64,000 nt of DNA. Origin: Actinomadura sp. 7K507 (lineage in GTDB: Bacteria > Actinomycetota > Actinomycetes > Streptosporangiales > Streptosporangiaceae). The notes beneath the pieces are model-generated. The model ran no database searches and had not been told where the DNA came from. It worked only from the letters and a program-made list of their open reading frames with translations. The stretch covers positions 1-64,000 of the forward strand of contig NZ_SMKK01000013.1 in the NCBI RefSeq assembly GCF_004348425.1, written 5' to 3'. Position 1 is the stretch's first letter. Every line of letters starts with the position of its first letter. The position numbers and the translations under genes are program-made. Shown one piece after another: positions 55,586 to 63,542 of the stretch.

Positions 55586-56311
55586 GTGAGTGTCCTCGTG
55601 GTGACCGGGACGTGTACGGGCGTCGGGAAGACCGTCGTCACTGCGGCGCTGGCCGCGGTCGCCGCCACGCGCGGCGCGCCCGCCGCCGTCGTCAAACCCG
55701 GGCAGACCGGCGTCCGCGACGGGGAGCCCGGCGACCTCGACGAGGTCCGGCGGCTCGCCGGACTCGACGACGTGCACGAGTTCGCGCGCTTCCCCGACCC
55801 GCTGTCGCCCGCCGCCGCGGCCCGCCGCGCCGGCGTCCCGCCCGTCCGGCTGCCCGAGGTGGCCGAACGCGTCCGGGAACTGTCCGGCGACCGCCGCCTG
55901 GTGCTGATCGAGGGGGCGGGCGGCCTCCTCGTCCGCTACGACGACGAGGGCACCACGATCGCCGACTTCGCCCGCTGGCTCGGCGCCGCCGCCGTCGTGG
56001 TGGCCCGCCCCGATCTCGGCACCCTCAACCAGACCGCCCTCACCCTGGAGGCGATGGCGCACCGCGGCGTGCAGCTCGCGGGCGTCGTCATCGGCGCGTG
56101 GCCGGACGACCCGGACCTCGCGATGCGCAGCAACATCCGCGACCTGGAGACCATCGCGGCCCGGCCGCTGGCGGGCGTCCTGCCCGCCGGCGCGGGCGCG
56201 CTGGACCCGGCGGAGTTCCTCCTGGCCGCGCACCGCGGCCTGGCCCCCTCGTTCGGCGGCGCGTTCGACGCCGCCGCTTTCCGTGACAGTTTCGGCCTCG
56301 ACAAGGAGTAG
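55586..56311 (+). CDS. bioD: Dethiobiotin synthetase
   Basis: 241 aa. SVLVVTGTCTGVGKTVVTAA contains the T-G-T-x-x-x-G-K-T P-loop of BioD; VKPGQTGV and LIEGAGGLLVRY are the substrate and Mg-binding motifs. The enzyme makes dethiobiotin from 7,8-diaminopelargonate, CO2 and ATP. The start is GTG at 55586, apparently leaderless. bioB follows after 3 bp, so the two form an operon. bioA is not in the window. Confidence 0.93.
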   Translation: MSVLVVTGTCTGVGKTVVTAALAAVAATRGAPAAVVKPGQTGVRDGEPGDLDEVRRLAGLDDVHEFARFPDPLSPAAAARRAGVPPVRLPEVAERVRELSGDRRLVLIEGAGGLLVRYDDEGTTIADFARWLGAAAVVVARPDLGTLNQTALTLEAMAHRGVQLAGVVIGAWPDDPDLAMRSNIRDLETIAARPLAGVLPAGAGALDPAEFLLAAHRGLAPSFGGAFDAAAFRDSFGLDKE

Positions 56312-56314
56312 TAC

Positions 56315-57310
56315 GTGACAGACATCCTCGACGTAGCCCGCCGTCAGGTATTGGACGAGGGCAGGGGCCTGTCCGCCGCCCAGGTGCTCGAATGCCTGAC
56401 CCTTCCCGACGACCGGCTGGAGGACCTCCTCGCGCTCGCCCACGACGTACGGATGCGCTGGTGCGGGCCCGAGGTCGAGGTCGAGGGCATCGTGTCGCTG
56501 AAGACCGGCGGCTGCCCCGAGGACTGCCACTTCTGCTCGCAGTCCGGCAAGTTCGAGTCGCCCGTCCGCTCGGTGTGGCTGAACATCCCCGAACTGGTCG
56601 AGGCCGCGAAGGAGACCGCGAAGACCGGAGCGACCGAGTTCTGCATCGTCGCCGCCGTCCGCGGCCCGGACGAGCGCCTCATGTCGCAGGTCCGCGACGG
56701 CATCAAGGCCATCAACGACGCCGTCGAGATCAACATCGCCTGCTCGCTCGGCATGCTCACCCAGGAGCAGGTGGACGAGCTCACCGCGATGGGCGTCCAC
56801 CGCTACAACCACAACCTGGAGACGGCCCGCTCCCACTTCCCGAACGTGGTCACCACCCACTCGTGGGAGGAACGCTGGGACACCCTCCGCATGGTCAAGG
56901 AAGCGGGAATGGAGGTGTGCTGCGGCGGCATCGTCGGCATGGGCGAGACCATCGAGCAGCGCGCCGAGTTCGCCGGCCAGCTCGCCGACCTCGAACCCGA
57001 CGAGGTCCCGCTGAACTTCCTGGCGCCCCGTCCCGGCACCCCGTTCGCCGACCTCCCGCTGGTCGAGGGCGCCGACGCCCTCCGCACCATCGCCGCGTTC
57101 CGCCTCGCCCTGCCCCGCACCATCCTCCGGTACGCCGGCGGCCGCGAACTCACCCTCGGCGACCTCGGCACCCGCGAAGGGATGCTGGGCGGCATCAACG
57201 CCGTAATCGTAGGCAACTACCTGACGACCCTGGGCCGCCCAGCCGAAAAGGACCTGGAACTCCTCACCGACCTGCAAATGCCCATCAAGGCCCTGAGCCA
57301 GACCTTGTGA
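56315..57310 (+). CDS. bioB: Biotin synthase
   Basis: 331 aa. [16 protein letters not shown] holds the CxxxCxxC of the radical SAM cluster, and later [23 protein letters not shown] and [10 protein letters not shown] match the BioB barrel, with Cys residues (for example in the INIACS segment) for the auxiliary sulfur-donating cluster. It inserts sulfur into dethiobiotin. The GTG start is 3 bp after bioD. A BsaP-like auxiliary protein is encoded at 49034-49225. Confidence 0.95.
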   Translation: MTDILDVARRQVLDEGRGLSAAQVLECLTLPDDRLEDLLALAHDVRMRWCGPEVEVEGIVSLKTGGCPEDCHFCSQSGKFESPVRSVWLNIPELVEAAKETAKTGATEFCIVAAVRGPDERLMSQVRDGIKAINDAVEINIACSLGMLTQEQVDELTAMGVHRYNHNLETARSHFPNVVTTHSWEERWDTLRMVKEAGMEVCCGGIVGMGETIEQRAEFAGQLADLEPDEVPLNFLAPRPGTPFADLPLVEGADALRTIAAFRLALPRTILRYAGGRELTLGDLGTREGMLGGINAVIVGNYLTTLGRPAEKDLELLTDLQMPIKALSQTL

Positions 57311-57418
57311 GACTCACACGACCATGACCATCCGCTCCCGGATGATGCGCCGGATGTGATCGAGCACGACCTTCCCGGGAGTCGGACCGTCTCTTCCAGC
57401 GACCAGGACTCCTCGCGG

Positions 57419-58222
57419 TCAGCGGCGGAGGCGGGTGATGAACTTGTAGCGGTCGCCTCGGTACAGGGACTGGGCCCATTCGACGGGCTGGCCGGTGGTG
57501 TCGAGGGCGTGGCGGGAGAGCAGGAGCATGGGGAGGCCGACGTCCACGCCGAGGAGCTGCGCGTCGTGGGGGGTGGCCAGGACGGTCTCGATCGTCTCCT
57601 CGGCCTCGGTGAGGTGGACGTCGTAGGCGGTCGCGAGCGTCTCGTAGAGGGAGCGGTGGCGGGGGAGTTCGCGGCGCAGGCCGGGGAAGCGGCGGGCCGG
57701 GAGGTGGGAGGTGTCGATCGACATGGGTTCGCCGTCGGCGAGGCGCAGGCGGTGGACGCGCAGGACCCGGCCGCCGGGGCGGATGGCGAGCAGGGTGGCG
57801 AGGCGTTCGTCGGCGCTGACGTAGCCGGCTTCGAGGATGCGGGTCTCAGGGCGCAGCCCGTGGTGCCGCATGTCCTCGGTGTAGCTGACGAGCTGGAGTT
57901 CCTGCGACACCTTCGGCTTGGCCACGAAGGTGCCTTTGCCCTGGATGCGCTGCAGCCGTCCTTCGACGACGAGTTCGGCCAGGGCCTGGCGGACGGTGGT
58001 GCGGGACGTCTCGTACTTCTCGGCCAAAGTCCGTTCGGGAGGCAGCGGGCTGCCCGGCGGAAGCGACTGGATCAGCTCTACGAGCAGCTCTTTGAGCTTG
58101 TAGTACTTCGGGATACGGGGTGCCTGATTCGGGTGGCGCCTACCGATGTCGCCGAGCGAGGCCCGGTCGAATCCGTGCTCGAATCCGCCCCCGTGCCGGG
58201 GCCCGCCCCTGACCTCCGTCAC
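57419..58222 (-). CDS. GntR/HutC-type (UTRA) transcriptional regulator
   Basis: 267 aa. The winged helix has [22 protein letters not shown] and [29 protein letters not shown] leads into a UTRA ligand-binding domain with [16 protein letters not shown]. An N-terminal extension of about 35 residues precedes the DNA-binding part, so the true start may be further in. It lies 37 bp downstream of bioF on the same strand and faces bioB, so a link to biotin genes is possible. UTRA ligands are usually sugars or small acids. Confidence 0.87.
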   Translation of the reverse strand: MTEVRGGPRHGGGFEHGFDRASLGDIGRRHPNQAPRIPKYYKLKELLVELIQSLPPGSPLPPERTLAEKYETSRTTVRQALAELVVEGRLQRIQGKGTFVAKPKVSQELQLVSYTEDMRHHGLRPETRILEAGYVSADERLATLLAIRPGGRVLRVHRLRLADGEPMSIDTSHLPARRFPGLRRELPRHRSLYETLATAYDVHLTEAEETIETVLATPHDAQLLGVDVGLPMLLLSRHALDTTGQPVEWAQSLYRGDRYKFITRLRR

Positions 58223-58241
58223 GGCATCTCCTCACGTTCAT

Positions 58242-58259
58242 CATCGGTTTTCCCCGATG
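58242..58259 (-). other. Short hairpin between bioF and the GntR gene
   Basis: CATCGG (58242-58247) and CCGATG (58254-58259) form a 6-bp stem around TTTTCC, directly after the bioF stop. It could be a weak terminator or an operator of the downstream GntR gene. Confidence 0.3.
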
Positions 58260-59432
58260 TTATGTGTGAAGACTACGGGCGGTAGAAGACGCCACCTCAG
58301 CCAGGGCGGTGCCGAGGGCTGTGAGGTCCGACTCGTCCAGGGTGGCGCGCGCGGTGAGGCGGAGGCACGCGCGGCCCTTCGGAACCGAGGGCGGCCTGAA
58401 GCAGCCGGCGCGGAGACCGTGGTCGGCGCAGATCCCGGCCGCGCGGACGGCGGCGTGCGGCTCGCCGAGGTACACCGGGACGACGGCCGCGGCGGGTTCG
58501 GCGGTCTCCAGGCCGGAACCGGCCGCGAGCCCGGCGACGCGGCGGGCGCGGTCACGGGCGCGGGCGGGCAGTTCCGGGTCGGATTCCAGGACGTCGAGTG
58601 CCGCGAGTGCGGCCCCGGCGGCGGGCGGGTTCAGGCCGGTGTCGAAGATGAACGACCGGCCGGTGTCGACCAGCGTGTCGATCACCTCGGGGGCGCCGAG
58701 GACCGCGCCGCCCTGCGAAGCCAGCGATTTCGACAGCGTGAGCGTGAGGACGACGTCGGGCTCGCCCGCGAGGCCCGCGGCGTGCGCGGCGCCCCGTCCG
58801 CCGTCGCCGACGACGCCGAGCGCGTGCGCCTCGTCGATCACCAGCAGCGCGCCGTGCGTCCGGGCGGCGCGGTGCAGCGCCCCCAGCGGCGCGAGGTCGC
58901 CGTCCACGGAGAAGACCGCGTCGGTGACGACGACGGCGTCGTCCTCGTCGCGTTCGGCGAGGGCCTGCTCGACGGCGGCCGCGTCCCGGTGCGGGACGAT
59001 CACGACGCGGGAGCGCGACAGCCTGCACGCGTCCACGATGGAGGCGTGGTTGACCTGGTCGGACACGACGAGCGTGCCCGGACCGGCGAGCGCGGTGACG
59101 GCACCGAGGTTGGCCAGGAAGCCGGAGGAGAAGACGAGCCCGGCGGGGCTGCCGGTGAACCCGGCGAGCCGCCGGTCCAGTTCGGCGTGCAGTTCGGTGG
59201 TTCCGGTGACGAGGCGCGAACCGGTGGAGCCGGTGCCCCACGCGCGCGCCGCCGCGACGGCGCCCTCGACCAGGCGCGGGTCGCCGGCGAGCCCGAGATA
59301 GTCGTTGGAGGCCAGATCCACGGGCCCGCCCGCGCCGCCGGGATGGGGACGCAGCGTCCGGCGCAGCCCGGCCTCGGCGCGCCGCGCAGCCGCGTCCCGG
59401 AACCTGGCCAGGGGGTCTCGTGCTGCGGTCAT
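58260..59432 (-). CDS. bioF: 8-amino-7-oxononanoate synthase
   Basis: 390 aa, a PLP-dependent alpha-oxoamine synthase. VDLASNDYLGLAGDPRLVEG, GTGSTGSRLVTGTTELHAELD and VIDEAHALGVVGDGGRG are standard motifs; the PLP Lys is in LTLSKSLASQGG. It condenses pimeloyl-ACP or -CoA with alanine in the first step of the biotin ring pathway. The start ATG at 59432 is the only one that leaves space for the divergent PdtaS-like gene. It is separated from bioD-bioB by the GntR gene and transcribed oppositely. Confidence 0.92.
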   Translation of the reverse strand: MTAARDPLARFRDAAARRAEAGLRRTLRPHPGGAGGPVDLASNDYLGLAGDPRLVEGAVAAARAWGTGSTGSRLVTGTTELHAELDRRLAGFTGSPAGLVFSSGFLANLGAVTALAGPGTLVVSDQVNHASIVDACRLSRSRVVIVPHRDAAAVEQALAERDEDDAVVVTDAVFSVDGDLAPLGALHRAARTHGALLVIDEAHALGVVGDGGRGAAHAAGLAGEPDVVLTLTLSKSLASQGGAVLGAPEVIDTLVDTGRSFIFDTGLNPPAAGAALAALDVLESDPELPARARDRARRVAGLAAGSGLETAEPAAAVVPVYLGEPHAAVRAAGICADHGLRAGCFRPPSVPKGRACLRLTARATLDESDLTALGTALAEVASSTARSLHT

Positions 59433-59507
59433 GCGGGAATCCTGCCAGGCCACCCGCGGGCCGGGGGAGCGGGCCCGGCACCAAGGCCGATCGGCGATGA
59501 TGGTCAC

Positions 59508-61178
59508 GTGCCTACCTTGACCGATCTCGTCCGCGATCAGACCGACCTCACCGAGGCCGACCTGGAGTGGCTGCACGCGCTGGTGTCGGACTGGCAGCTC
59601 CTCGCCGACCTGTCGTTCGCGGACCTGCTGCTCTGGGTGCCGCTGCGGTCGGCGGACGCGCTGCCCGCCGACGCCACGTCGCGCGGGGGCCGGGGCAAGC
59701 GGAGCGCGCTCGACACCGGCGCCACCGTGCCGGGCTGGGTGGCGATCGCGCAGATGCGGCCGACGACCGGCCCCACCGCCTACCCCGAGGACCTCGTCGG
59801 CAAGGTCGTCCGGACGGGACGGCGCGGGCTGATCGACGTGGCGTGGCGGGAGCGGCGGATCGTCCGGGAGGGCGACCCGGAGTGGGGGAGCGGCATCCCC
59901 GTCCGGGAGGAGTCGATCCCGGTGCGGCGCGGAGCCAAGGTCCTCGGGGTGATCCAGCGCAGCACGAACCTCAGCTCGGCCCGGACCCCGAGCCGGCTGG
60001 AGCTGACGTACCTGCAGAGCGCCAGCGACCTCGCGACGATGATCTCCGAGGGGCGGTTCCCGGTGCCGGGGGAGGAGCCCAACATGGTCCGCTCGCCGCG
60101 CGTCGGCGACGGGCTGATGCGGCTGGACCGCTCGGGCCGGGTCACCTACTCCAGCCCCAACGCCCAGTCGGCCTACCGGCGGCTCGGCTACCCCGCCGAC
60201 CTGGTCGGCGAGGCGCTCGGGCAGGTCACCGCGGACCTGTGCGACACCGGGGAGCCGAGGGAGGAGGCGCTGAGCGTCGTCCTGTCCGGCCGCGCGCCCC
60301 GCGAGGTGGAGGTGGAGTCACGCGGGTCGATCATGCAGTTGCGGACGATCCCGCTGGTGGTCGGCGGGACGCGGATCGGCGCGGTCGTCCTGTGCCGGGA
60401 CGTGACGGAGCTGCGCTGGCGCGACCGGGAACTGCTGACCAAGGACGCCACCATCCGGGAGATCCACCACCGGGTGAAGAACAACCTGCAGACGGTCGCG
60501 GCACTGCTGCGGCTCCAGGCGCGGCGGCTGCAGATCCCGGAGGGACGTGCGGCGCTGGACGAGGCGGTCCGGCGCGTCGGGTCCATCGCGATCGTGCACG
60601 AGACGCTGTCGCACACCCCCGACCAGCTGATCGACTTCGACGACATCGCGGACCGGGTGATCACGATGGCGGCGGAGGTGTCCACGCCGGAGACCAAGGT
60701 GACGCCCAAGCGGACGGGGAGCTTCGGCGTCCTGCCCGCCGAGGTGGCGACGCCGCTGGCGATGGCGCTCACCGAACTGCTGCAGAACGCCCTCGAACAC
60801 GGCCTGGCCAGCCGTTTCGGGACCCTGGAGGTCGTCGCGCAGCGCCACGGCGAGGGCGAGGTCCGCGAGCGCGGCGGCGTGGCGGTCTGGGGGGAGTGGC
60901 CGGAGGCCGGCGATCACGAGTCCCGCGAGGTCACCGACGAGGAGGGCGAGGCGCCCGCCGGACGCCGCCTCGTCACGATCATCGCTGACGACGGCGTCGG
61001 GCTCCCGGCGGACTTCGACGTGGAGAGCAGCGACAGCCTGGGCCTCCAGATCGTCCGGACCCTGATCGTCGGGGAACTGGGCGGCAGCCTCGACTTCCGT
61101 CCCCGCCCCAGCGGCGGTACGGAGGTGGTCGTGGACGTCCCCCTGGACCACGACCATCATCCGGACCGGCCCGCGTGA
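59508..61178 (+). CDS. pdtaS: PdtaS-like sensor histidine kinase
   Basis: 556 aa. An N-terminal GAF-like domain (LHALVSDWQLLADLSFADLL), a PAS domain near residues 195-300, then a HisKA_2 dimerisation box with EIHHRVKNNLQTVAALLRLQ and an HATPase region with ELLQNALEHG and DDGVGLP match PdtaS, the cytosolic kinase of the PdtaS/PdtaR two-component pair. In mycobacteria pdtaS lies next to whiB1, as here. PdtaR is an RNA-binding antiterminator and is not in the window. The GTG at 59508 opens the conserved N-terminus; no Shine-Dalgarno is obvious. Confidence 0.88.
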   Translation: MPTLTDLVRDQTDLTEADLEWLHALVSDWQLLADLSFADLLLWVPLRSADALPADATSRGGRGKRSALDTGATVPGWVAIAQMRPTTGPTAYPEDLVGKVVRTGRRGLIDVAWRERRIVREGDPEWGSGIPVREESIPVRRGAKVLGVIQRSTNLSSARTPSRLELTYLQSASDLATMISEGRFPVPGEEPNMVRSPRVGDGLMRLDRSGRVTYSSPNAQSAYRRLGYPADLVGEALGQVTADLCDTGEPREEALSVVLSGRAPREVEVESRGSIMQLRTIPLVVGGTRIGAVVLCRDVTELRWRDRELLTKDATIREIHHRVKNNLQTVAALLRLQARRLQIPEGRAALDEAVRRVGSIAIVHETLSHTPDQLIDFDDIADRVITMAAEVSTPETKVTPKRTGSFGVLPAEVATPLAMALTELLQNALEHGLASRFGTLEVVAQRHGEGEVRERGGVAVWGEWPEAGDHESREVTDEEGEAPAGRRLVTIIADDGVGLPADFDVESSDSLGLQIVRTLIVGELGGSLDFRPRPSGGTEVVVDVPLDHDHHPDRPA

Positions 61179-61274
61179 TCTCTTGCGGTGCCCGTGGCGT
61201 CAGGTGCGGAGGCGCCTTCCTGCGGCGGGCACTGCGGTGCGGTCAGAAGGCGCTGCGGTCAGAAGACGGTGCGA

Positions 61275-61529
61275 TCAGAAGGCGCTGCGGGCACGGATGC
61301 GGGAGGCGCGGCGCTTGAGGGTGCGGCGTTCGTCTTCGCCCATTCCGCCCCAGACGCCCGAGTCCTGGCCGGACTCGAGGGCCCAGCGCAGGCAGGCGTC
61401 GGTCACGTCGCAGCGCCGGCATACCTGCTTGGCCTCTTCGATCTGCAGGATCGCGGGTCCGGTGTTGCCGATCGGGAAGAACAGCTCGGGGTCCACGTCA
61501 CGGCAGGCTGCGCGGTGGCGCCAGTCCAT
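61275..61529 (-). CDS. whiB1: WhiB1 family iron-sulfur transcriptional regulator
   Basis: 84 aa, identical in length to mycobacterial WhiB1. Four Cys in the WhiB pattern (Cys9 in AACRDVDPELFF, then VCRRCDVTDACL) bind a [4Fe-4S] cluster, and GVWGGMGEDERR is the WhiB turn followed by a basic tail. WhiB1 is an essential nitric oxide-responsive regulator that binds the housekeeping sigma factor. The ATG at 61529 has GAAGGAG 8 nt upstream, whereas a GTG 9 bp earlier has none. A perfect CRP box lies 42 bp upstream. Confidence 0.93.
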   Translation of the reverse strand: MDWRHRAACRDVDPELFFPIGNTGPAILQIEEAKQVCRRCDVTDACLRWALESGQDSGVWGGMGEDERRTLKRRASRIRARSAF

Positions 61530-61552
61530 GCGGTCCACTCCTTCGTCAGGTG

Positions 61553-61567
61553 GTGGAGAAGCTCCAC
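61553..61567 (-). other. Inverted repeat in the whiB1 leader
   Basis: GTGGAG-AAG-CTCCAC has perfect 6-bp arms and lies 23-38 nt upstream of the whiB1 ATG, between the Shine-Dalgarno and the CRP box. It could fold in the message or bind a protein. Confidence 0.35.
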
Positions 61568-61570
61568 TAT

Positions 61571-61586
61571 TGTGAACGATTTCACA
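61571..61586. promoter_or_regulatory. CRP-type binding site upstream of whiB1
   Basis: TGTGA-ACGATT-TCACA is an exact match to the TGTGAN6TCACA CRP consensus. The M. tuberculosis whiB1 promoter is known to be controlled by the CRP protein Rv3676, so position and sequence both support cAMP control here. Confidence 0.75.
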
Positions 61587-61729
61587 TGTCGCGAACGCCT
61601 GGGGTGGCGGTGGCCAGGTCCAGGGGTGAATGTTCCGCGGCGCTTGCGAGCGGGAGGCCGACGGCGTTGGGGCCCCTGTCTCGGATAACGCACTTTGAGC
61701 GTGTCAGGGGGTCCCGGCAGGCGCAAGAC

Positions 61730-61751
61730 CTTTGAGAAAGGATTCTCAAAG
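61730..61751. promoter_or_regulatory. Perfect 9-bp-arm palindrome upstream of whiB1
   Basis: CTTTGAGAA-AGGA-TTCTCAAAG is unusually AT-rich for the region. It may be the operator of a regulator acting on whiB1, or part of a terminator for the lipid kinase gene that ends 91 bp away. There is no T tract, and a further CTTTGAG half-site occurs at 61693-61699. Confidence 0.4.
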
Positions 61752-61841
61752 TATGGATGTCGCATGGGTCACACCCGTGGTACAGCCGTGTTACTTGGCT
61801 CGCACCTGGCGGTCCATGCGCCTTCGAATGACGTCGCGCAC

Positions 61842-62783
61842 TCAAATGACGATGCGCACTGCCTTCGGCACCGAACGGAACGTCACGCTGCGCTGCTCGC
61901 CAAGGTAGTCGCCGTCCAGCTGGAAGGCGATGGGGCGCTCCGCGTGGATGGTGACCTGCGACGCGTCGTGCACGTTCACCACATGCCGGCCCTGGAGGGG
62001 GCGGCCCCGGGTGGTGAGCATCTGCGCCACCGCCCCGAGCGTCGGGGCCACGTCCAGGGAACGCACCCCGAACACGTCCAGGCCGCGCGAGAAGTTCGCC
62101 CTGGGACTCGGATTCACCGGGATGCGGTTCATATAGGTCCACGGCGAGGTATTGGAGATGAATGCCAGAAACAGCCCCGATTTGGCGGGACGGCCCGGCT
62201 GCTCCAATGTGAGGGAGGGACGCCGCCGGTCGGTTCCGGTGAAGAAATGCCGGATCGCCGTCTGGACGTACAGGGAGGTGTAGGCGGTGGCCCCCGCGGC
62301 GCGGCGGCGCTCCACCTCCCGGACCACCTCGGCGTCCAGCCCGGCGCCCGCGCTGAACGTGAAGTAGCGTTCGGCGCCGCCCGGATGGCACGCCGTCCCG
62401 AGGCCGACCGTCCGGTACCGTCCCGCCCGCAGCGCCTCCAGTACCGACTTCGTCGCGCCGATCGGGTCGGCGGGCAGCCCGAGCGTCTTGGCGAAGACGT
62501 TCGCGCTGCCGGACGGCAGCACCGCCAGCGCCGGCAGGTCCGGGGACGGCCCGTCGGCGAGCAGCCCGTTGACGGCCTCGTTCACCGTGCCGTCGCCACC
62601 GAGCGCGATCACGACGTCGTAGCCGTTCACGGCGGCCTGCCGGGCCAGTTCGGTCGCGTGCCCGCGATGGCCCGTCTCGGCGAGGACGAGGTCGAGGTCG
62701 CCGGTGAAGGCCCGCATCAGGATGTCGCGGGCCCGCCGGGAGGTGGAGGTCGCCTTGGGGTTGGCGATGAGGATGGCGCGCAC
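61842..62783 (-). CDS. Diacylglycerol kinase family lipid kinase
   Basis: 313 aa. VIALGGDGTVNEAVNGLL contains the GGDGT motif of the DAGK/sphingosine kinase catalytic domain, and VLPSGSANVFAKTLGL follows as in YegS/DgkB-type enzymes. It begins AILIANPKATSTSRRARD, the usual nucleotide-binding start. It should phosphorylate diacylglycerol or a related membrane lipid. I choose the GTG at 62783; the frame is open far upstream, but that part is antisense to the next gene and has shadow-like composition. Confidence 0.85.
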   Translation of the reverse strand: MRAILIANPKATSTSRRARDILMRAFTGDLDLVLAETGHRGHATELARQAAVNGYDVVIALGGDGTVNEAVNGLLADGPSPDLPALAVLPSGSANVFAKTLGLPADPIGATKSVLEALRAGRYRTVGLGTACHPGGAERYFTFSAGAGLDAEVVREVERRRAAGATAYTSLYVQTAIRHFFTGTDRRRPSLTLEQPGRPAKSGLFLAFISNTSPWTYMNRIPVNPSPRANFSRGLDVFGVRSLDVAPTLGAVAQMLTTRGRPLQGRHVVNVHDASQVTIHAERPIAFQLDGDYLGEQRSVTFRSVPKAVRIVI

Positions 62784-62913
62784 GGCGTCAGCGTACCGAT
62801 CGTTCCCGATGTGTTCGCCCGGCGTTCGCCCTCCGTCCGGGTGGGGAGCGGGCCGGCCTCTCGTGGGGGACGACCTCCACGCCCCCCGGAACGGCTCGAT
62901 TCCCCCACGGGAG

Positions 62914-62919
62914 TAGGGT
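62914..62919 (+). promoter_or_regulatory. Candidate -10 box of a leaderless membrane protein gene
   Basis: TAGGGT ends exactly 8 nt before the GTG at 62928, the same sequence and spacing as at bioD. No Shine-Dalgarno sequence is present. Confidence 0.45.
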
Positions 62920-62927
62920 TTCGGGTT

Positions 62928-63491
62928 GTGTCCAAGCGTCCCATCACCGTGCAGGCCGCCGCCGCACTCGAAGCCGCCGAAGGCCTCGTCGCCGTTGGAT
63001 TCGGGGTCTACACCGGCGTGGAGACGGCCGCCGGCGCCGCCGTCGACCCGGCCAGCGCGATCGGGGTGACCGTCCTCGCGCTGGGCGGCGGCCTCGGCAT
63101 GCTCGCCAGCGCCCGGGGGTTGCTGCGCGCCGAGCCGTGGAGCCGTTCCCCCACGGTGCTGACCCAGCTTTTCGCGCTGCCGGTCGCGTGGACGCTGTGG
63201 CAGAGCGAGCGTCCGGCCATCGCGATCCCGCTGGCCCTGGTCGCCGTCCTCGCGCTGGTCACCGTCCTCAGCCCGCCCAGCACCGCCTGGCTCCTCGAAG
63301 AAGACGACGAGGACGATGAGGAGAAGGACCGCGAGGGCGACGAGGACCACGGGGGCGACGACGAGATCGACGGCGGAGAGAAGGACGGCCTTCGCGACGG
63401 CGAAGGCACCGAAGAGGCGCCGCCGCAGGAGCCGCGCTCTCTCGGGCGGCGCCTCATGGACCGCCTGAAGGAACAGCCCACGAAGAAGTGA
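62928..63491 (+). CDS. Small integral membrane protein with acidic C-terminal tail
   Basis: 187 aa. Four hydrophobic segments occupy residues about 8-125, including GLVAVGFGVYTGVETAAGAA, IGVTVLALGGGLGMLASA and IPLALVAVLALVTVL. A strongly acidic tail (EEDDEDDEEKD and similar) then runs to a basic end (RRLMDRLKEQPTKK). I recognise it as the general type of actinobacterial 'integral membrane protein' found near dagK/sigma genes, with no known function. The start GTG at 62928 appears leaderless. Confidence 0.7.
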   Translation: MSKRPITVQAAAALEAAEGLVAVGFGVYTGVETAAGAAVDPASAIGVTVLALGGGLGMLASARGLLRAEPWSRSPTVLTQLFALPVAWTLWQSERPAIAIPLALVAVLALVTVLSPPSTAWLLEEDDEDDEEKDREGDEDHGGDDEIDGGEKDGLRDGEGTEEAPPQEPRSLGRRLMDRLKEQPTKK

Positions 63492-63542
63492 CCCGGCGCC
63501 GAGGGCCCGGATACCCCGGGCCGCTCGGCGGCGAAACGGCCG

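Larger units (their letters stand above)
61530..61841. other. 312-bp intergenic region between whiB1 and the lipid kinase gene
   Basis: No gene is visible. From the whiB1 side it holds the leader dyad (61553-61567), the CRP box (61571-61586) and a perfect AT-rich palindrome (61730-61751). The rest shows no clear signal. Confidence 0.5.

Noticed and set aside
62784-63350. N-terminal extension of the lipid kinase to 502 aa
   Set aside because: The extension is antisense to the membrane protein gene, has no domain, and precedes the canonical AILIANPKA start of the kinase.
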